Shown here piece after piece: positions 1 through 7,023 of a stretch of 8,893 bases of DNA. Source of the DNA: Bacteroidota bacterium (GTDB taxonomy: Bacteria; Bacteroidota; Bacteroidia; Chitinophagales; Chitinophagaceae). Below the pieces are notes generated by a model, which was not told the origin of the DNA, ran no database searches, and worked only from the letters and a program-made list of their open reading frames with translations. Location of the stretch: contig JAKPBL010000532.1 in the NCBI GenBank assembly GCA_029778965.1, forward strand, positions 1-8,893. Direction: 5' to 3'. The translations under genes were made by a program, and so were the position numbers. Position 1 is the stretch's first letter. Each line of letters starts with the position of its first letter.

Positions 1-1625
1 CTTGCATCTCTGACATAGGTCGACTCCCTTAACAGCGCGCCGAACAACACCAGTCCCGCAGAGAATTTGTACATCCGCGGAAGCTCATGAAAAGGCGTGG
101 CCGTAGTGTCTATTCTCAGGCGGCAGTATTTGCGGGTGGTATCGCTGCCGGTTTTATATCCCAGTTCCACATCGGCCAGCAACGGGCCGGTACCGACGGG
201 GGCCATGGCACTGTCTCTTCGCTCCACTTCAAATACGGCCATCAATGTATGACCTGATCCCAATTCACCGCCTTCGAGCCGGCTGCTGGTATCCTGGATA
301 GCAGCTATCTTGTTATCATAACCGATCAGCCGGTATGTTTTCAGCGCATCGTCGTGGAAGCGAACATGCAGCAAGGCATCGTCGGCAACGGCATACATGG
401 TTTGGGTCAGCTCTTTCACCAGTACCTTCTCCGCTTCTTTTTCATTGTCGATATAGGCAAAATTGCCATTGCCTTTCTTTGCCAGCACTTCCAGTTTGCT
501 GTCTTTATAGTTTCCCATTCCCACCCCCAGGCAGGTGAGGTATATGCCCTTCTGCCGCTGTTCGGTGATCAGGAACTCCAGCTCTTCTTCCGACGTTTGC
601 CCTATGTTGAAATCGCCGTCGGTAGCCAGGATAACACGATTGTTTCCCTGGGCAATGTATTTGCTTTGGGCAAGCCGGTAGGCTACCCGTATACCGGCCT
701 CGCCGGCGGTAGCGCCCCCGGGGTTAAGTTCTTCAATGGAGCGGATGATCTTCTCTTTTTCAGCGCCCGAGGTGGGATACAGCCAGATGCCTGCCGCCCC
801 GCCATACACCACGATCGACACCGTATCGATGGGTCGCAGGTTATTGACCATGAGCTTGAAGGCCGATTGCAGCAGCGGCAACCGGTTGGGCATATCCATC
901 GAGCCCGATACATCGATCAGGAAAACGAGGTTACTGGCGGGTATCTTGTCGAGGTCCAGTTTGCGGGCGCTGGCCTTCAGGAAAAGAAGGTCGTTCGTTT
1001 TATTCCAGGGACAACTGCTGAGGCGCGACGACAATTTAAAATCCTGCCCGCTGTCGGGCGGCTCATATTCAAGGTCGAAATAATTGAGCATTTCCTCGAT
1101 ACGCACCGCATCGGGCGGCACCGTACTGGCCATATTGAGAAAGCGGCGGATATTGCTATACGATGCCTTATCGGTATTGATCGCAAAATCGATATCAGGA
1201 TATCCCTTTGCATTCATGAATTCGTTTTCCCGGGTGCTGTTATAGGTTTCGCCTCCAACGGAAGAGGAAGTTTTTTCACCCGTTCTCAGACCGCGGATAG
1301 CCGAAGCCAGCCGGCCTTCTTTGGTTAGCGGCATGGCAGCCACCGGTTGCAGTATAAATACATTTTCCCGCCGGGTGTCGAACAATACCCGTTGCGTTTT
1401 ATACCCTTCGTAACTAAGGGTTACCGAATCTTTTTCGTTATTGGTAGTGATGCCGAACCCGCCGGAAGCGCCCGAATAATAGATATACCCTGACGAATGA
1501 AATAACATCTTCACATTCGGCAGTGGCTTGTCGGTCGAATCCTTGATCAGTCCGCGGTAAAAATGCTGCGCCTGCAACACAAAAGGGGCCGATGCCAGCA
1601 GTATTATGGCAATAACAGTTTTCAG
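1..1625 (-). CDS. YfbK-like vWA-domain protein, secreted, 3'-truncated by window edge
   Basis: I translated 541 codons from CTG at 1625-1623 to the window edge; the C-terminus is missing. Residues 1-20 form a signal peptide (Lys2, hydrophobic core, likely cleavage near Ala19), with no lipobox. Residues about 22-95 resemble a carboxypeptidase-regulatory-like beta-sandwich (GLIKDSTDKPLPNV, later LSYEGYKTQRV). Residues 134-190 match the vWA-associated N-terminal domain (NTDKASYSNIRRFLN, then PPDAVRIEEMLNYF). Residues 231-405 are the vWA domain with an intact metal-binding MIDAS site: DVSGS at 238-242, Thr306 and Asp336. The tail (MYKFSAGLVLFGALLRE) matches the start of the YfbK C-terminal domain, so probably only some tens of residues are lost. 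Known for the family: vWA domains bind protein ligands through a divalent metal; the role of YfbK is not settled. It lies 69 nt downstream of hpt and probably has its own promoter. The frame has no ATG before codon 40, and an in-frame TAA lies just upstream at 1652-1650. Family assignment is firm; the start is uncertain. Confidence 0.88.
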   Translation of the reverse strand, partial: MKTVIAIILLASAPFVLQAQHFYRGLIKDSTDKPLPNVKMLFHSSGYIYYSGASGGFGITTNNEKDSVTLSYEGYKTQRVLFDTRRENVFILQPVAAMPLTKEGRLASAIRGLRTGEKTSSSVGGETYNSTRENEFMNAKGYPDIDFAINTDKASYSNIRRFLNMASTVPPDAVRIEEMLNYFDLEYEPPDSGQDFKLSSRLSSCPWNKTNDLLFLKASARKLDLDKIPASNLVFLIDVSGSMDMPNRLPLLQSAFKLMVNNLRPIDTVSIVVYGGAAGIWLYPTSGAEKEKIIRSIEELNPGGATAGEAGIRVAYRLAQSKYIAQGNNRVILATDGDFNIGQTSEEELEFLITEQRQKGIYLTCLGVGMGNYKDSKLEVLAKKGNGNFAYIDNEKEAEKVLVKELTQTMYAVADDALLHVRFHDDALKTYRLIGYDNKIAAIQDTSSRLEGGELGSGHTLMAVFEVERRDSAMAPVGTGPLLADVELGYKTGSDTTRKYCRLRIDTTATPFHELPRMYKFSAGLVLFGALLRESTYVRDA

Positions 1626-1644
1626 GTGGGGATGGTTTCCGGTC

Positions 1645-1675
1645 GAAAGTTACCGATTCTGCCCTTCATTGTCAA
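1645..1675 (-). promoter_or_regulatory. Candidate Bacteroidota promoter for the vWA gene
   Basis: On the minus strand TTGACA (1675-1670) is followed by TAACTTTC (1652-1645). This matches the Bacteroidota -7 element TAnnTTTG at all but the last base, and 20 nt separate the TTG from the TA, within the usual spacing for that sigma factor. Transcription would begin near 1638, giving a leader of roughly 13 nt before the CTG at 1625. It sits in the 69-nt gap after hpt, which suggests the vWA gene can be transcribed apart from the upstream block. Prediction by eye only. Confidence 0.45.
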
Positions 1676-1679
1676 GGGC
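1661..1679 (-). terminator. Small GC-rich hairpin after hpt, weak terminator candidate
   Basis: A perfect 6-bp inverted repeat (GCCCTT and AAGGGC, 7-nt loop) begins 15 nt after the hpt stop codon. No T-run follows on the minus strand, so intrinsic termination is doubtful. The hairpin also overlaps the -33 element of the candidate vWA promoter, so the two calls compete. It may be chance. Confidence 0.22.
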
Positions 1680-1694
1680 TTAGCCGGGTGAAAA

Positions 1695-2234
1695 TCAGGG
1701 CTCCCGCAGCCGGAGTAATTCGGGGATATTCCGGCCATAACCGTCATAATCAAGACCGTAGCCGACCACGAATTTATCCGGGATGCGAAATCCCAGGTAT
1801 TTGATACCGATGGGATAAACGGCAGCTTCGGGCTTATGCAGCAGCACGGCCAGTTCGAGCGAGGCAGGCTGCTGGTGCTGCAGTTGCGGCAAAAACTCGT
1901 GCATGGTGCGGCCGGTATCAATGATATCTTCCAGCACAATCACATGCCGGTTATGGATATCTGTATCCAGCCCGATGGCCGTGATAACCTGACCGGTCGA
2001 TTTGGTGCCCTTGTACGAGGCCAGCTTGATAAAGCATATTTCCACGTCGATGCTGATCTTTTTGAACAGGTCGGCCGCAAAAATAAAAGAACCGTTAAGT
2101 ATGGCGATAAAAAGCGGCTTCTTGCCGGCATAATCGCGGCTGATCTCACCTGCCATGCGTTCCACACATTTATCCAGCTCCGCTGCCGTCAGGTAGGGTT
2201 CAAATTGCTTGTCTATAACGGTGGTTAACTGCAT
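1695..2234 (-). CDS. hpt: Hypoxanthine phosphoribosyltransferase
   Basis: This 179-residue protein has the usual length for bacterial Hpt, a cytosolic purine-salvage enzyme that joins hypoxanthine (often also guanine) to PRPP, giving IMP or GMP plus pyrophosphate. Visible motifs: the pyrophosphate-binding loop LNGSF (46-50); LASYKGT (71-77), the conserved Ser-Tyr of the mobile catalytic loop; the PRPP-binding motif VIVLEDIIDTGRT (98-110) with the acidic pair Glu102-Asp103; and the purine-binding signature IPDKFVVGYGLDYDG near residues 151-165. ATG at 2234 follows the TGA of the glucosaminidase gene (2238-2236) after one base, which suggests translational coupling. It is the last gene of the four-gene block. 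Base specificity cannot be decided from the sequence. Confidence 0.95.
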   Translation of the reverse strand: MQLTTVIDKQFEPYLTAAELDKCVERMAGEISRDYAGKKPLFIAILNGSFIFAADLFKKISIDVEICFIKLASYKGTKSTGQVITAIGLDTDIHNRHVIVLEDIIDTGRTMHEFLPQLQHQQPASLELAVLLHKPEAAVYPIGIKYLGFRIPDKFVVGYGLDYDGYGRNIPELLRLREP

Positions 2235-2235
2235 A

Positions 2236-3411
2236 TCAGTTGGTATAAATGATCAGTTGCTGGCCCTGGCGAAGATGGGTGCCGGTGAGCCGGTTCCAGT
2301 TCTTTAGCTGCTGTTCGGTGACATTGTATTTTTTACAGATGCTGAACAGCGTTTCCCGCACCTGCACGGTATGCGTCGTGTATGCGTTACCGTTACCGGT
2401 CATTACAGGCGTCTCGCCGCGCGCCTGCGCAACGCCGGCCGCTGCCAGTTGCGGCTTCGCCGGGTTTCTTTCTTTCAGGTATATTCGCTCGCCTACGGCA
2501 GGCTCTTCGCCGGGCCGAAGGTTATTCAGCTCGAGGACGGATTCATATCTTATACCTTCCGCCTGGGCAATATCGTACATATTTTCCTCGGGCTGCACCT
2601 GGTGAAAAAGGGCAGCGCCTGTTTTTCTTTTCCGTTGCAGAAAGACCAACTGGTCTTCCATAAGAATATCGCCTTCGCCGGGCGTCATATCGTTGAACTC
2701 CAGCAGACGGGCGAGGCTTATATCGTTGTTCTCTGCCACCGCCAGCAGCGAGCTGCCGCCGCGTACAAAACAAACTTTCGTTTCATTGATGCTGAACGTG
2801 CCTTCCGGGTAGCTGACCGGGGGCGGCGCCACTGGCTGTTCATTCCGTAGCGCTGCGGCAACCAGCACCGGTGCATCGGCCAGGGGCGGTAATTTACCCA
2901 GGGCAATCAATGTATATTGCTGCAGGTTATACGTTTCGATCAGCCTTATCAGTATCTGCGGGTAGCGGATATTGGTGGCATAACCGGCTTTTTTCAGGCC
3001 GTGTGCCCAGCCCTTGTAATCGGTGGGTGAAAGATTAAAAAGAAAAGCGTAACGGGCGCCTGTTCGGAGAAAGTCGGAATGATCGCGGTAAGAAGTGGCG
3101 GGGTCGTCATAGCTTCTGAAGCATTCGCCCGCTTCGTCATCGTCGTGATAGACTTTATCGCCTGCCCAGGCCGATTTGCATTTAATGCCGAAATGATTGT
3201 TCGATTTACGCACCAGTTCGCTTCTGCCCGCCTCGGTTTCGAGTATACCCTGCGCGAGGGTAATGGAAGCAGGTACGCCAACGCGTTTCATTTCTTCGAT
3301 CGCCAGAACGCGGTAGGTATTAATGTATTCATTAATGACATCCGCAGGCTGCGCCGGTACGGCCCTGGCGCAAAGCGAAACAAAAAAAACAAAAATGGTT
3401 TTCCGGATCAT
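2236..3411 (-). CDS. Secreted N-acetylglucosaminidase (GH73-like) with three LysM modules
   Basis: The 391-residue product should be exported and cut the glycan strands of peptidoglycan. A signal peptide spans residues 1-20 (VPA before Gln21). The glucosaminidase domain (about 28-166) contains ITLAQGILETEAGRSEL, where Glu58 is the expected catalytic acid, then SNNHFGIKC and the conserved YAT near 144-146. A proline- and alanine-rich linker (about 172-205) leads to three LysM-type glycan-binding repeats: about 212-258 (the most diverged), 269-313 and 346-389, the last ending close to the C-terminus. The architecture is typical of Bacteroidota FlgJ-type hydrolases, here with a cell-wall rather than flagellar role because no flagellar genes are nearby. 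It starts 3 nt after the methyltransferase stop and ends 1 nt before hpt. The family call is firm; the exact bond cleaved is inferred. Confidence 0.93.
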   Translation of the reverse strand: MIRKTIFVFFVSLCARAVPAQPADVINEYINTYRVLAIEEMKRVGVPASITLAQGILETEAGRSELVRKSNNHFGIKCKSAWAGDKVYHDDDEAGECFRSYDDPATSYRDHSDFLRTGARYAFLFNLSPTDYKGWAHGLKKAGYATNIRYPQILIRLIETYNLQQYTLIALGKLPPLADAPVLVAAALRNEQPVAPPPVSYPEGTFSINETKVCFVRGGSSLLAVAENNDISLARLLEFNDMTPGEGDILMEDQLVFLQRKRKTGAALFHQVQPEENMYDIAQAEGIRYESVLELNNLRPGEEPAVGERIYLKERNPAKPQLAAAGVAQARGETPVMTGNGNAYTTHTVQVRETLFSICKKYNVTEQQLKNWNRLTGTHLRQGQQLIIYTN

Positions 3412-3414
3412 TGG

Positions 3415-4053
3415 TTATTTTTTTTGGATCAGGAGCAGTCCGTCGCGCAATGGCAGCAACAGCCGCTCCACGCTACTATCGTTCGATACGTGGTCGTTAA
3501 ATGCCTGGATGGCTTTGGCCGACTTGCCGGTAACCGGTTGTTCCAGCACCTTACCGTGAAAGAGAACATTGTCGGCAATGATCAGCCCCCCGCGGCGAAC
3601 CCGTGGCTTCACCAGTTCATAGTAGTTCAGGTATCCTGTTTTATCGGCATCGATAAACACCAGGTCCCAGGTAAAAGGCAGCGAAGGAATAATGGCCGCG
3701 GCATCGCCGGCATGCAGGAAAAGCCGGTCTGCTTGTTCTGCCTGCTGAAAATAATGCTTTGCGGTTTCCTGCTCCTCCGCCCGCAGTTCGATGGTGTGCA
3801 GTTGCCCGTCGGCCGCAAGGCCTTCCGCCAGGCAAATGGCACTGTAACCGGTAAAAGTGCCTATCTCCAGCACGAAGCGGGGCTGCATCAGTCGGCTGAC
3901 CAGGGCAAGAAACCGCCCCTGCAGGTGGCCGCTCAGCATATGCGACTCGGGGTGAACCGATCGTGTATGGGCAGCAAGGGCGCCCAGCAGCGCCGGTTCT
4001 GGCGAGCTGTACCTTTCTGCATACTCTTCTATAACAGGCGCAAGGAACTCCAC
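3415..4053 (-). CDS. COMT-like class I SAM-dependent O-methyltransferase
   Basis: A 212-residue cytosolic methyltransferase of the catechol-O-methyltransferase-like family. The SAM-binding motif is VLEIGTFTGYSA (61-72). FIDADKTGYLNYYE (133-146) supplies a putative metal ligand Asp135, and IIADNVLFHGKV (158-169) supplies Asp161 and Asn162, matching the divalent-metal triad of the family. Bacterial members include TrmR/YrrM, which methylates 5-hydroxyuridine in tRNA; that is the leading guess but the sequence does not settle the substrate. The start is GTG (4053-4051). The N-terminus it yields (EFLAPVIEEYAERYSSPEPALL) resembles family N-termini, and no in-frame ATG lies between it and the preceding gene. 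It lies 29 nt after the LOG gene and 3 nt before the glucosaminidase. Confidence 0.93.
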   Translation of the reverse strand: MEFLAPVIEEYAERYSSPEPALLGALAAHTRSVHPESHMLSGHLQGRFLALVSRLMQPRFVLEIGTFTGYSAICLAEGLAADGQLHTIELRAEEQETAKHYFQQAEQADRLFLHAGDAAAIIPSLPFTWDLVFIDADKTGYLNYYELVKPRVRRGGLIIADNVLFHGKVLEQPVTGKSAKAIQAFNDHVSNDSSVERLLLPLRDGLLLIQKK

Positions 4054-4082
4054 TGGCTGGATTTGCGGCGAAATTACACCAA

Positions 4083-4778
4083 TTAAAAATTAGGCTGGAG
4101 CGGATTACGGCTATAAAATTGCAAAAGTTCTTCGGCCACTTCCTCGGCCGTATCAACCACTTTCAACAGCTCGAGGTCAACAGCCGAAATATATTCTTCC
4201 GTGAGCATGGTCGATTTCAGCCAGTCCATCAGCCCTTTCCAGTAAGCTGATCCTACCAGTATCAGCGGCACCGCCGACATCTTGCCGGTTTGCGTAAGGG
4301 TGGCCACTTCAAAGAACTCGTCCATGGTGCCGAAACCGCCGGGCAGCATCACGAAAGCCTGCGAATATTTGGTGAACATGGTTTTGCGAACAAAGAAATA
4401 TTCAAAATGGAGGTTGGAATCGCGGTCGATGTATGGGTTGGCCTGCTGTTCGAAAGGGAGCTCGATATTGAGCCCCACCGACTTGCCGCCGCCCAGTTGC
4501 GCCCCTTTATTGGCTGCTTCCATAATACCCGGACCTCCGCCCGAGATGATGCCAAATCCCTCACCCGCCAGCCGCTGTGCGATATCGACGGTGAGTTCGT
4601 AGGCTTCGTGCCCCGGCTGCGTGCGGGCCGATCCGAATATGGAGATACAGGGCCCGATCTTCGCCAGCGCTTCAAATCCGTCTACGAATTCAGCCATGAT
4701 CTTGAATATCTGCCAACTGGAGTGGGCTTTGGATTCACTCCAACGGCGCTGCTTGGTCATACGGATCGTGTCATTCAT
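4083..4778 (-). CDS. LOG family (TIGR00730) nucleotide phosphoribohydrolase, long form
   Basis: The 231-residue Rossmann-fold protein belongs to the LOG/lysine-decarboxylase-like family. Characterised members hydrolyse nucleoside 5'-monophosphates (cytokinin ribotides, AMP) to free base and ribose 5-phosphate; none shows real lysine decarboxylase activity. The first 40 residues form an extension with a short basic segment, followed by the core from about 42: CISIFGSAR (44-52), SGGGPGIMEAANKGA (79-93), Arg131-Lys132, and the signature PGGFGTMDE (146-154) with its catalytic/binding Glu. ELPFEQQANPY (106-116) is characteristic of the longer bacterial subgroup. It is the first gene of the four-gene block, downstream of a hairpin that probably ends symporter transcription. 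A later start at Met7 is possible. The substrate is unknown; a second LOG gene lies beyond the symporter. Confidence 0.92.
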   Translation of the reverse strand: MNDTIRMTKQRRWSESKAHSSWQIFKIMAEFVDGFEALAKIGPCISIFGSARTQPGHEAYELTVDIAQRLAGEGFGIISGGGPGIMEAANKGAQLGGGKSVGLNIELPFEQQANPYIDRDSNLHFEYFFVRKTMFTKYSQAFVMLPGGFGTMDEFFEVATLTQTGKMSAVPLILVGSAYWKGLMDWLKSTMLTEEYISAVDLELLKVVDTAEEVAEELLQFYSRNPLQPNF

Positions 4779-4806
4779 AAAGCATGGTTTTAAGGTTCAA
4801 GACGAA

Positions 4807-4836
4807 GATGCCACCCGCAGCAAAGCGGATGGCATC
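4807..4836 (-). terminator. Strong hairpin between symporter and LOG gene, likely terminator
   Basis: Two 12-nt arms (4807-4818 and 4825-4836) pair at every position, with one G-U wobble, around a 6-nt loop. On the minus strand the stem (GATGCCATCCGC first) begins 44 nt after the symporter stop and is followed by TTCGTCTT, a modest pyrimidine-rich tail. On the plus strand no T-run follows. The best reading is a terminator for the symporter gene that separates it from the LOG-led block. The tail is weak, so an mRNA-stabilising 3' structure or a 5' leader element of the LOG transcript is also possible. Confidence 0.6.
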
Positions 4837-4879
4837 GTATTATCTGCAATAACAGGAACGTATTTTTTCGCCGATTAGT

Positions 4880-6433
4880 TTATACGGCCACCTCTTTTTT
4901 TGAGAGCAGAAACAGGCCTGTCCAGGTAAGCAGTCCATTGAGCAGCAATAGCTCGATGCCGATCTGGAAGCCGCCAAACCAATCGGCGGCGTTCCGGCTG
5001 ATGACATAACACAAGGCCGGCGCAATAAGGGCAATGGCGGTAATCGCATAGCTATCGGGTAGCTGCCGCCGGGTGAATATGCCAAAAGCGAACAAACCCA
5101 GCAATGGCCCATAGGTATAGCCTGCAAGGTCCAGTATCACATCAATAATGCTGTTATTATTGATAATGTGAAAAATGATAATGCAAATGAGGAAGACCAG
5201 GGCAAAAGAAAAGTGAACGGACAGCCGGGTACGCTTTTTTGCCTTTTCGTTCATATCGGTTCTTTTCTGCAATCCGAGTATATCAATGCAGAACGAAGAA
5301 GTCAGGGCGGTAAGCGCACCGTCGGCGCTGGGAAATAAGGCGGAGATAAGCGCTATAATGAACATGATGGCAATCGACGATGGTAAAAAATTCATAGCCA
5401 CCGACGGAAATATTTTGTCGCCGATCACATTGATCGTCTGGCTGGCATTGGCAGGGTCTGGCACCAGCAATGCCTTCACCGCACCGGCCTCGCCGGCCAA
5501 ATCTGTATACATACCGCCTTTTGATAATACAAACATGTACAGCAGCCCGCCCAGCATCAGGAACAGGAAAAGCACACCGAACATCACAATAGCCATGGTC
5601 ATCACGTTTTTCTGGGAATCGGCCAGCCGTTTTACACTGATGTTCTTCTGCATCATTTCCTGGTCAAGCCCCGTCATGGCAATGGTAATAAAGGCGCCGC
5701 CCACGATCTGTTTCAGAAAAAACCCTTTACTGTTAACGTCTGTATTGAACACCGTCAGGTAGCCACTCTCCCTCATTTGAGAAAGCGCCTCCATGCCACC
5801 CAGATGCAGGTGCTGCAGGATATAGATAACACAAACGATCAGTCCCGCCACCATAAGCGTGGTCTGAAGCGTATCGGTGTACACGATTGTTTTTACCCCT
5901 CCCTCGAACGTGTACAGCAATATCATCAATAAAATAAATGCCGTGGTAACAACAAACGGCACTCCCATCTTATCGAGAATGAAAAACTGGAGAATATTTA
6001 TTACCAGGTACAGCCTTGCCGTGGCGCCGGCGGTACGACTGATGATAAAAAAGAGGGCGCCTGTTTTATAGGCGATGTTTCCGAACCTGTGCTGGAGATA
6101 GTTGTAAATGGAGGTGAGGTTGAGCCGGTAATACAGCGGCAGCAGCACAAATGCGATCACGGCATAACCAATAAGGTAGCCGATGGCCACCTGCATGTAA
6201 GCAAACCCCTTAAAGCCACCTCCCGCAAAATCGCCCACCCCGCCCGGCACGCTTACGAATGTTACACCCGACAACGAAGTACCTATCATGCCGAAGGCCA
6301 CCAGCATCCAGTTGCTGTTCTTATTGCCAATGAAAAAAGTATCGTTGTTGGAGTTGCGGGAAGTAAAATAGGCCACAGCCAGCAGCAGCAGAAAATAAGC
6401 GATTACAAAGCTGAACAGAAGTGCGGGAGACAT
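4880..6433 (-). CDS. Sodium:solute symporter (SSS family), substrate unknown
   Basis: The 517-residue inner-membrane protein belongs to the SSS/SLC5 family, which couples uptake of sugars, amino acids, vitamins or anions to sodium entry. I count 13 hydrophobic segments, near 3-22, 43-60, 75-100, 123-147, 158-175, 185-207, 237-256, 275-301, 348-375, 403-424, 435-452, 461-479 and 490-511, the standard number. GTSLSGVTFVSVPGG (51-65) is the broken first core helix, ISRTAGATARLYLV (131-144) and YTFEGGVKTIVYTD (174-187) are family landmarks, and ALISALFPSADGALTALTSS (361-380) is the helix of the second sodium site. In that helix the usual Ser-Ser or Ser-Thr pair appears to be Ser364-Ala365. The substrate cannot be assigned. 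The gene is divergent from the short LOG gene and is followed by a hairpin. Confidence 0.93.
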   Translation of the reverse strand: MSPALLFSFVIAYFLLLLAVAYFTSRNSNNDTFFIGNKNSNWMLVAFGMIGTSLSGVTFVSVPGGVGDFAGGGFKGFAYMQVAIGYLIGYAVIAFVLLPLYYRLNLTSIYNYLQHRFGNIAYKTGALFFIISRTAGATARLYLVINILQFFILDKMGVPFVVTTAFILLMILLYTFEGGVKTIVYTDTLQTTLMVAGLIVCVIYILQHLHLGGMEALSQMRESGYLTVFNTDVNSKGFFLKQIVGGAFITIAMTGLDQEMMQKNISVKRLADSQKNVMTMAIVMFGVLFLFLMLGGLLYMFVLSKGGMYTDLAGEAGAVKALLVPDPANASQTINVIGDKIFPSVAMNFLPSSIAIMFIIALISALFPSADGALTALTSSFCIDILGLQKRTDMNEKAKKRTRLSVHFSFALVFLICIIIFHIINNNSIIDVILDLAGYTYGPLLGLFAFGIFTRRQLPDSYAITAIALIAPALCYVISRNAADWFGGFQIGIELLLLNGLLTWTGLFLLSKKEVAV

Positions 6434-6475
6434 GCCAGTCGATTTCCCTGTAAAATAGCTACTTTAGTCAATAAT
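6434..6475. promoter_or_regulatory. Divergent intergenic region between symporter and short LOG gene
   Basis: Only 42 nt separate the two start codons, so promoters for both directions must lie here or inside the genes. On the plus strand TACTTTAG (6460-6467) differs from the TAnnTTTG element at one base, but no clear -33 element sits at the right distance. On the minus strand TTGACT (6471-6466) lacks a good -7 partner. Neither promoter can be placed firmly, and no operator repeat is evident. Confidence 0.3.
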
Positions 6476-7012
6476 ATGAAGATTCGATCGATCGCTGTTT
6501 TCTGCGGATCCAATAGCGGCAGGGATTCTTTGTTTATGTCACAAACCACCCGGCTGGGTCATTTACTGGCTGAAAAAGGCATTACACTCATTTACGGTGG
6601 CGGCAAAAAAGGACTGATGGGCGCCATCGCCGATGCAGTGATCGATGCCGGCGGCAAGGCCCGCGGCATCATTCCCCGGGTGCTTACAGAATGGGAACAG
6701 GAGCACAAGGAACTTACGGAGCTGGTCGTTGTACCGGATATGCACACCCGGAAAAAAATGATGTATGAATGGAGCGATGCCGCCGTCATTTTACCCGGTG
6801 GCTTCGGCACGATGGACGAGCTGTTCGAAATGCTGACCTGGAACCAGCTCAAAATTCACGATAAGAAGATATTCATACTGAACATCAGCGGCTTTTACGA
6901 TGCGCTGATCGCTTATCTCCGCAAGGCAGAAAGCGAAGGCTTCCTGTACGACCCGCTTGATGAGCGGGTGGTGGTTTGCGAAGACGCAGACGAACTGGTG
7001 GCACGGCTGTGA
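6476..7012 (+). CDS. LOG family (TIGR00730) nucleotide phosphoribohydrolase, short form
   Basis: The 178-residue protein has the compact length of canonical LOG enzymes, which release the free base and ribose 5-phosphate from nucleoside monophosphates such as cytokinin ribotides and AMP. Motifs: VFCGSNSG (8-15), the nucleotide-binding YGGGKKGLMG (40-49), Arg92-Lys93 before MMYEWSDAAVILPGG, and PGGFGTMDE (107-115). The reading frame stays open upstream to 6089, but that part lies antisense to the symporter. The ATG at 6476 gives the family N-terminus (MKIRSIAVFCGS) directly, so I chose it. It is the only plus-strand gene and ends 11 nt from the stop codon of the converging beta-barrel gene. 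It differs clearly from the 231-residue LOG protein across the symporter, so the two are diverged paralogues and not a recent duplication. Cytokinin production is possible but unproven. Confidence 0.93.
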   Translation: MKIRSIAVFCGSNSGRDSLFMSQTTRLGHLLAEKGITLIYGGGKKGLMGAIADAVIDAGGKARGIIPRVLTEWEQEHKELTELVVVPDMHTRKKMMYEWSDAAVILPGGFGTMDELFEMLTWNQLKIHDKKIFILNISGFYDALIAYLRKAESEGFLYDPLDERVVVCEDADELVARL

Positions 7013-7023
7013 CAGGCGGGTAC

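Noticed and set aside
354..1328. A 324-codon plus-strand open frame antisense to the vWA gene
   Set aside because: It has no recognisable motif or signal, while the opposite strand encodes a clear vWA protein with MIDAS residues. It is a frame shadow favoured by codon composition.
1622..1939. A 105-codon minus-strand frame overlapping hpt and the intergenic gap
   Set aside because: It lies in another frame of the well-supported hpt gene, and its product has no recognisable features.
3079..4086. A 335-codon plus-strand open frame across the glucosaminidase and methyltransferase genes
   Set aside because: It lies antisense to two genes with clear catalytic motifs and shows no domain of its own.
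6089..6475. Upstream extension of the short LOG frame by 129 codons
   Set aside because: It is antisense to the symporter N-terminus, and the family N-terminus begins exactly at the ATG at 6476.
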